Below are positions 4,765 to 7,696 of a DNA stretch of 7,696 nt, one piece after another. Within the stretch, counting starts at the first letter, position 1. Each line of letters starts with the position of its first letter. The notes beneath the pieces were generated by a model. It did not search any database, had not been told where the DNA came from, and was given only the letters and a program-made list of their open reading frames with translations. The DNA lies in NCBI GenBank assembly GCA_905373565.1, contig CAJPTT010000103.1, positions 1 to 7,696 of the forward strand. The letters run 5' to 3'. The DNA comes from an uncultured Treponema sp. (GTDB lineage: Bacteria > Spirochaetota > Spirochaetia > Treponematales > Treponemataceae). Made by a program: the position numbers and the translations under genes.

Positions 4765-7507
4765 TTCCGCAGCAGTGCTTGTATTTTTTGCCGGAGCCGC
4801 AGGGGCACGGATCGTTTCTGCCGACTTTAGGCGCAGTGCGTACTACTTGGACGTTTTCCGGCTTGCTGCTGGAACCCATCGGGGAGCTGCTCTGATGGAA
4901 GGAACCCATGGAGCTGTGGTGCGCGGAGCCTTGCGGGATGCGGCGGTTGGGGGTACGCGAAGCGGGTTCTTCGGTACTAATCCGTACCAATACCAGTAAG
5001 GAGGCAATGGAGAAGCGGATTTCGTCGAGCATCGCGTAAAAGATGTCGAAACCTTCAAGTTTGTATTCCGTGAGCGGATTTTTCTGACCGTAAGAACGGA
5101 GGTAGACAGCTTCGCGCAGGGCTTCCAGATTTTCTAAGTGATCGAGCCATTTACGGTCTATCGCCTGTAAATACTGGTAGCGGATAAACATATTAAGGTT
5201 TTCATTGCCGGCAAGCGCAATCTTTTCTTCGATATTCGCTTTGAGCGCGGCGTAGATTTTCTGCTGCAATGCGCTGGTGTCGGCGGCATGGGCCGACTTT
5301 GTGTCCTCATCGCTGAAGATGTAGCCGAACTTTGCTTTGAGGTTTGCTTGCAGCTCTTTCAGCTCTTCCGGTTTTTCCTTGCGGGAACCGTGCTTGAACT
5401 GCTCGAATGCATCATCAAGGTATTCTTCTATTGTGGTATAAATGCGCTCAACAAGGTGTTCATCCTGCAAAATCTTATCGCGCTGTTCATAGATAAAGCC
5501 TCGCTGTTCGTTCAGCACGTCGTCATATTCAAGGAGATGCTTACGGATATCGAAGTTGCGCTCTTCAACCTTGGTTTGTGCCTTTTCGATACTCTTGTTG
5601 AGCCACGGATGTTCGATCGGCTCGCCGGGTTCCATACCGACCTTTGTCATCACCCGCTTGAGGTTTTCGCCCCCGAACAGACGCATCAAATCATCATCAA
5701 GGGAAAGGAAGAATTTTGAACGTCCCGGATCGCCCTGCCGTCCCGAACGGCCGCGCAGCTGATTGTCGATACGGCGGCTTTCGTGCCGTTCGGTACCGAT
5801 AACATACAATCCGCCGAGCGATTTAACTTCCTTGTAGTCTTCCTGCCACTTCTTGTATTCTTCATCGTATATTTTTTGATACGCTTCCGGCTCGGCTTCG
5901 GTTCCTGCCCGTCTGCGCGCCCTAAATTCGGGACTGCCGCCGAGCTTGATGTCGGTACCGCGTCCTGCCATGTTGGTCGCAATCGTAACCGAACCTTTTG
6001 CGCCCGCTTCCGCGATGATGAGCGCTTCCCGTGCGTGATTCTTGGCGTTCAATACCTCGTGCCGGACACCTTTCCGGGTGAGCAGCGCCGAAAGCTTTTC
6101 AGATTTTTCGATAGACACCGTACCGACCAGTACCGGCTGTCCGCGTTTATGCGCTTCGGCAATCTCGTTACAGAGCGCTTCCCATTTTTCCGCTTCGTTC
6201 AGGTAGACCACATCGTGTTCGTCCTTGCGGATAACCGGCAGGTTGGTCGGGATAACCACAACATCGAGCGAATAAATCTTGTTGAACTCAACCGCTTCGG
6301 TGTCCGCCGTACCGGTCATACCGGACAGCTTGTCGTACATACGGAAGAAGTTCTGAAAGGTGATAGTTGCCATCGTACGGTTGCGCTGAGCAATGCGGAT
6401 ATGCTCCTTCGCTTCGATAGCCTGATGCAAGCCGTCCGAATAGCGGCGTCCTTCAAGAATACGTCCCGTGAACTCATCGACAATCTGCACCTGTCCTTCT
6501 TTTACAACATAATCGACATCAATGTGATAGAGGATGTGGGCGCGTACCGCCTGCGTAAAGTAGTGAATATATTCAAAGTTCTCTTCTTCAAAGAGGCTGC
6601 CGTTGATTAAGCCCTGTTTTTGCAGGATATCCTGAATGTGCAGCATACCGGCATCGGTAAAGGACACGCGGCGGCTCTTTTCGTCGAGAGTATAGTCACC
6701 GATAATCTCTTCCCCTTCCAGCTCGTTGGGGTATTCACCGGTTTCGGGATTTTTCTTAACCTCTTCAAGCTGATCGACGAACTTATCGACATCGAAATAC
6801 CGCTTAGTGTCGTCTTCGGCTGCGCCGGAGATGATGAGCGGGGTACGCGCCTCGTCGATGAGGATGGAGTCTATTTCGTCCACAACCGCGAAGGAAAAGC
6901 CGCGCTGCACTTTTTCTTCTATTGTAAGTTGCATATTGTCGCGCAGATAGTCAAAACCGAATTCGTTATTGGTACCGTAGGTAATGTCCGCATTGTAAGC
7001 AGCTTTCCGCGCAGCGTTATCCATGTTGGAAAGGATTGCGCCGACACTAACTCCGAGGTATGCGTAGACGGGACGCATCCAATCGGCGTCGCGCTCTGCA
7101 AGGTAGTCGTTGACGGTTACAATATGTACACCCTTCCCGGAAAGGCTGTTGAGGTATGAAGCGGCAATACTCATCAAGGTTTTACCTTCACCGGTCTTCA
7201 TTTCGACGATGCGTCCCGAATGGAGAACCAGCGAACCTAAAAGCTGTACATCGTACATACGCTCATGCAAAATACGCCGCGCCGCCTCCCGCGCTAACGC
7301 AAAGGCTTCGGGGATAAACGCATCGAGCGATTCGCCTTTTGCAAACCGATCCTTAAATTCGGCAGTCTTTTGCTTAAAATCTTCGGGAGCAAGAGCAAGC
7401 GCCCATGCTTCTTTTTCATTTATCTGATGAAGAACGGGAAGGAGTGCTTTAATGTCCCGTTCGTGCTGTGAACCGAAAACGGCTTTAATTATTTTATCTG
7501 CAATCAT
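4760..7507 (-). CDS. secA: Preprotein translocase ATPase SecA
   Basis: SecA is the motor that binds preproteins and pushes them through the SecYEG channel at the inner membrane using ATP. The 915-aa protein is full length. It opens with MIADKIIKAVFGSQHERDIK, the usual SecA N-terminus, which fixes the start. NBD1 has the Walker A MKTGEGKT (103-110) and DEID (210-213), followed by IDEARTPLIISG. The preprotein-binding domain occupies roughly 225-375. NBD2 carries ATNMAGRGTDIKLGG (510-524) and QLRGRSGRQGDPG (583-595). A charged insertion of about 35 residues (530-563) lies between them. The helical scaffold and wing follow, with KWLDHLENLEALREAV (786-801). A Ser/His/Met-rich linker (845-885) leads to the zinc-binding tail GRNDPCPCGSGKKYKHCC (896-913), which contacts SecB, ribosomes or lipid in other bacteria. 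It appears monocistronic and has no Shine-Dalgarno. Confidence 0.98.
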   Translation of the reverse strand: MIADKIIKAVFGSQHERDIKALLPVLHQINEKEAWALALAPEDFKQKTAEFKDRFAKGESLDAFIPEAFALAREAARRILHERMYDVQLLGSLVLHSGRIVEMKTGEGKTLMSIAASYLNSLSGKGVHIVTVNDYLAERDADWMRPVYAYLGVSVGAILSNMDNAARKAAYNADITYGTNNEFGFDYLRDNMQLTIEEKVQRGFSFAVVDEIDSILIDEARTPLIISGAAEDDTKRYFDVDKFVDQLEEVKKNPETGEYPNELEGEEIIGDYTLDEKSRRVSFTDAGMLHIQDILQKQGLINGSLFEEENFEYIHYFTQAVRAHILYHIDVDYVVKEGQVQIVDEFTGRILEGRRYSDGLHQAIEAKEHIRIAQRNRTMATITFQNFFRMYDKLSGMTGTADTEAVEFNKIYSLDVVVIPTNLPVIRKDEHDVVYLNEAEKWEALCNEIAEAHKRGQPVLVGTVSIEKSEKLSALLTRKGVRHEVLNAKNHAREALIIAEAGAKGSVTIATNMAGRGTDIKLGGSPEFRARRRAGTEAEPEAYQKIYDEEYKKWQEDYKEVKSLGGLYVIGTERHESRRIDNQLRGRSGRQGDPGRSKFFLSLDDDLMRLFGGENLKRVMTKVGMEPGEPIEHPWLNKSIEKAQTKVEERNFDIRKHLLEYDDVLNEQRGFIYEQRDKILQDEHLVERIYTTIEEYLDDAFEQFKHGSRKEKPEELKELQANLKAKFGYIFSDEDTKSAHAADTSALQQKIYAALKANIEEKIALAGNENLNMFIRYQYLQAIDRKWLDHLENLEALREAVYLRSYGQKNPLTEYKLEGFDIFYAMLDEIRFSIASLLVLVRISTEEPASRTPNRRIPQGSAHHSSMGSFHQSSSPMGSSSKPENVQVVRTAPKVGRNDPCPCGSGKKYKHCCGR
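4871..4916 (-). repeat. Short imperfect direct repeat in the secA C-terminal linker
   Basis: Plus-strand GGAACCCATCGGGGAGCTG (4871-4889) recurs as GGAACCCATGGAGCTG (4901-4916) with a 3-base in-frame difference. Both encode a Ser-Ser-(Pro)-Met-Gly-Ser pattern in the low-complexity linker before the zinc tail. It looks like a small in-frame duplication in a poorly constrained region. Confidence 0.6.
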
Positions 7508-7513
7508 TGTATC

Positions 7514-7542
7514 AATGTACCGAGATTTGCCTTAAATGTCAA
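7514..7542 (-). promoter_or_regulatory. secA promoter, flush with the start codon
   Basis: The minus strand reads TTGACA (7542-7537), a perfect -35 box, then a 17-base spacer and TACATT (7519-7514), four of six matches to TATAAT. An A/T-rich run lies just upstream of the -35. Six bases (GATACA) separate the -10 box from the ATG at 7507, so the expected transcription start is the A of the start codon. No Shine-Dalgarno is present, consistent with a leaderless message. Confidence 0.65.
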
Positions 7543-7566
7543 TTTTTGAAGAAAAACGGTTATTAG

Positions 7567-7602
7567 GAAAATCGCAGTAGAGAGACACTTCAAGCGATTT
7601 TC
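7567..7602. repeat. 9-bp stem-loop between the divergent promoters
   Basis: GAAAATCGC (7567-7575) pairs perfectly with GCGATTTTC (7594-7602) around an 18-base loop; a G-T wobble and an A-T pair extend it. It lies upstream of both the secA -35 box and the rightward -10 box. It could be an operator dyad rather than an RNA structure. Confidence 0.5.
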
Positions 7603-7607
7603 TTCCT

Positions 7608-7627
7608 TTGTGCGAAATTTCACACAA
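7608..7627. promoter_or_regulatory. CRP/FNR-like operator dyad
   Basis: This 20-bp near-perfect palindrome, TTGTGCGAAATTTCACACAA, has a single mismatched pair. Its core fits TGTGC-N6-TCACA (7609-7624), one base off the CRP-type pattern TGTGA-N6-TCACA. Its centre (7616.5) is about 61.5 bases upstream of a start near 7678, a spacing typical of class I activator sites in E. coli. Which Treponema regulator would bind is unknown. Confidence 0.45.
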
Positions 7628-7637
7628 TTTATGTTAC

Positions 7638-7672
7638 CAGACGGGTAAACGTATCAGACGAGTTAATATAAA
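7638..7672 (+). promoter_or_regulatory. Direct repeats and -10 box of the gene to the right
   Basis: CAGACGGGTAAA (7638-7649) recurs 17 bases later as CAGACGAGTTAA (7655-7666), 10 of 12 identical. A TATAAA (7667-7672) overlapping TAATAT (7664-7669) follows and could be the -10 box. There is no recognisable -35 box; the repeats occupy that position. This is the arrangement expected for an activator-dependent promoter whose regulator binds tandem sites. Confidence 0.4.
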
Positions 7673-7682
7673 TCGCAAAATC

Positions 7683-7688
7683 AGGAGG
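7683..7688 (+). promoter_or_regulatory. Shine-Dalgarno for a gene starting just beyond the window
   Basis: AGGAGG is a perfect ribosome-binding core. With eight bases (TTGGGCAA) remaining, a start codon at 7697 would be ideally spaced. The downstream plus-strand gene itself is not visible. Confidence 0.6.
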
Positions 7689-7696
7689 TTGGGCAA

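Noticed and set aside
5783..6610. Long plus-strand open frame (275 codons) antisense to secA
   Set aside because: It is fully inside the conserved ATPase region of secA, reads as an unusual Phe/Arg/Val-rich protein and has no domain I recognise. It is best explained as a shadow of the secA codon pattern.

Overview
The window looks like chromosomal DNA from a spirochaete, most likely an oral-type Treponema of intermediate GC content. This rests on the spirochaete-style PilZ protein, the SecA and Ddl sequences, and the overall base composition judged by eye. No species call is possible without a search. Nearly all coding capacity is on the minus strand. I see no rRNA, tRNA, CRISPR array, transposase or phage gene.

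Layout, left to right. Positions 1-597 (minus) hold the N-terminal 199 codons of a membrane protein with a LytS-type five-helix sensor domain; its 3' end lies off the window. Positions 598-1016 are largely non-coding. They hold a 12-bp perfect inverted repeat, one doubtful 49-codon ORF on the plus strand and most of a structured repeat element (copy A, 942-1062). Positions 1017-4403 carry four minus-strand genes read right to left: a PilZ-domain protein, a TPR protein, D-alanine-D-alanine ligase (ddl) and a small unknown protein. Gaps are 52 bp, 21 bp and a 10-bp overlap, so co-transcription is likely. Positions 4404-4759 are non-coding and contain the pilZ-type gene's promoter, a second element (copy B, 4501-4619) and a heptanucleotide repeat. 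Positions 4760-7507 are a complete secA (915 aa). Positions 7508-7696 are a divergent control region: the secA promoter points left, and an operator-like dyad, direct repeats, a -10 box and a perfect Shine-Dalgarno point right to a gene starting just beyond the window.

Functionally the window is mostly housekeeping: SecA drives protein export, Ddl makes the D-Ala-D-Ala dipeptide for peptidoglycan, and the PilZ protein probably reads cyclic di-GMP. The LytS-type protein is probably a membrane sensor. I do not see a new multi-gene defence or biosynthetic system.

Two non-obvious signals deserve attention. First, an approximately 120-bp element occurs twice, with conserved ends, hairpins and a variable centre; one copy supplies the C-terminus of the small protein after ddl. 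Second, both secA and the PilZ gene have a -35/-10 promoter with a 17-bp spacer placed so that transcription should begin at or next to the ATG, and neither has a Shine-Dalgarno. This suggests leaderless mRNAs.
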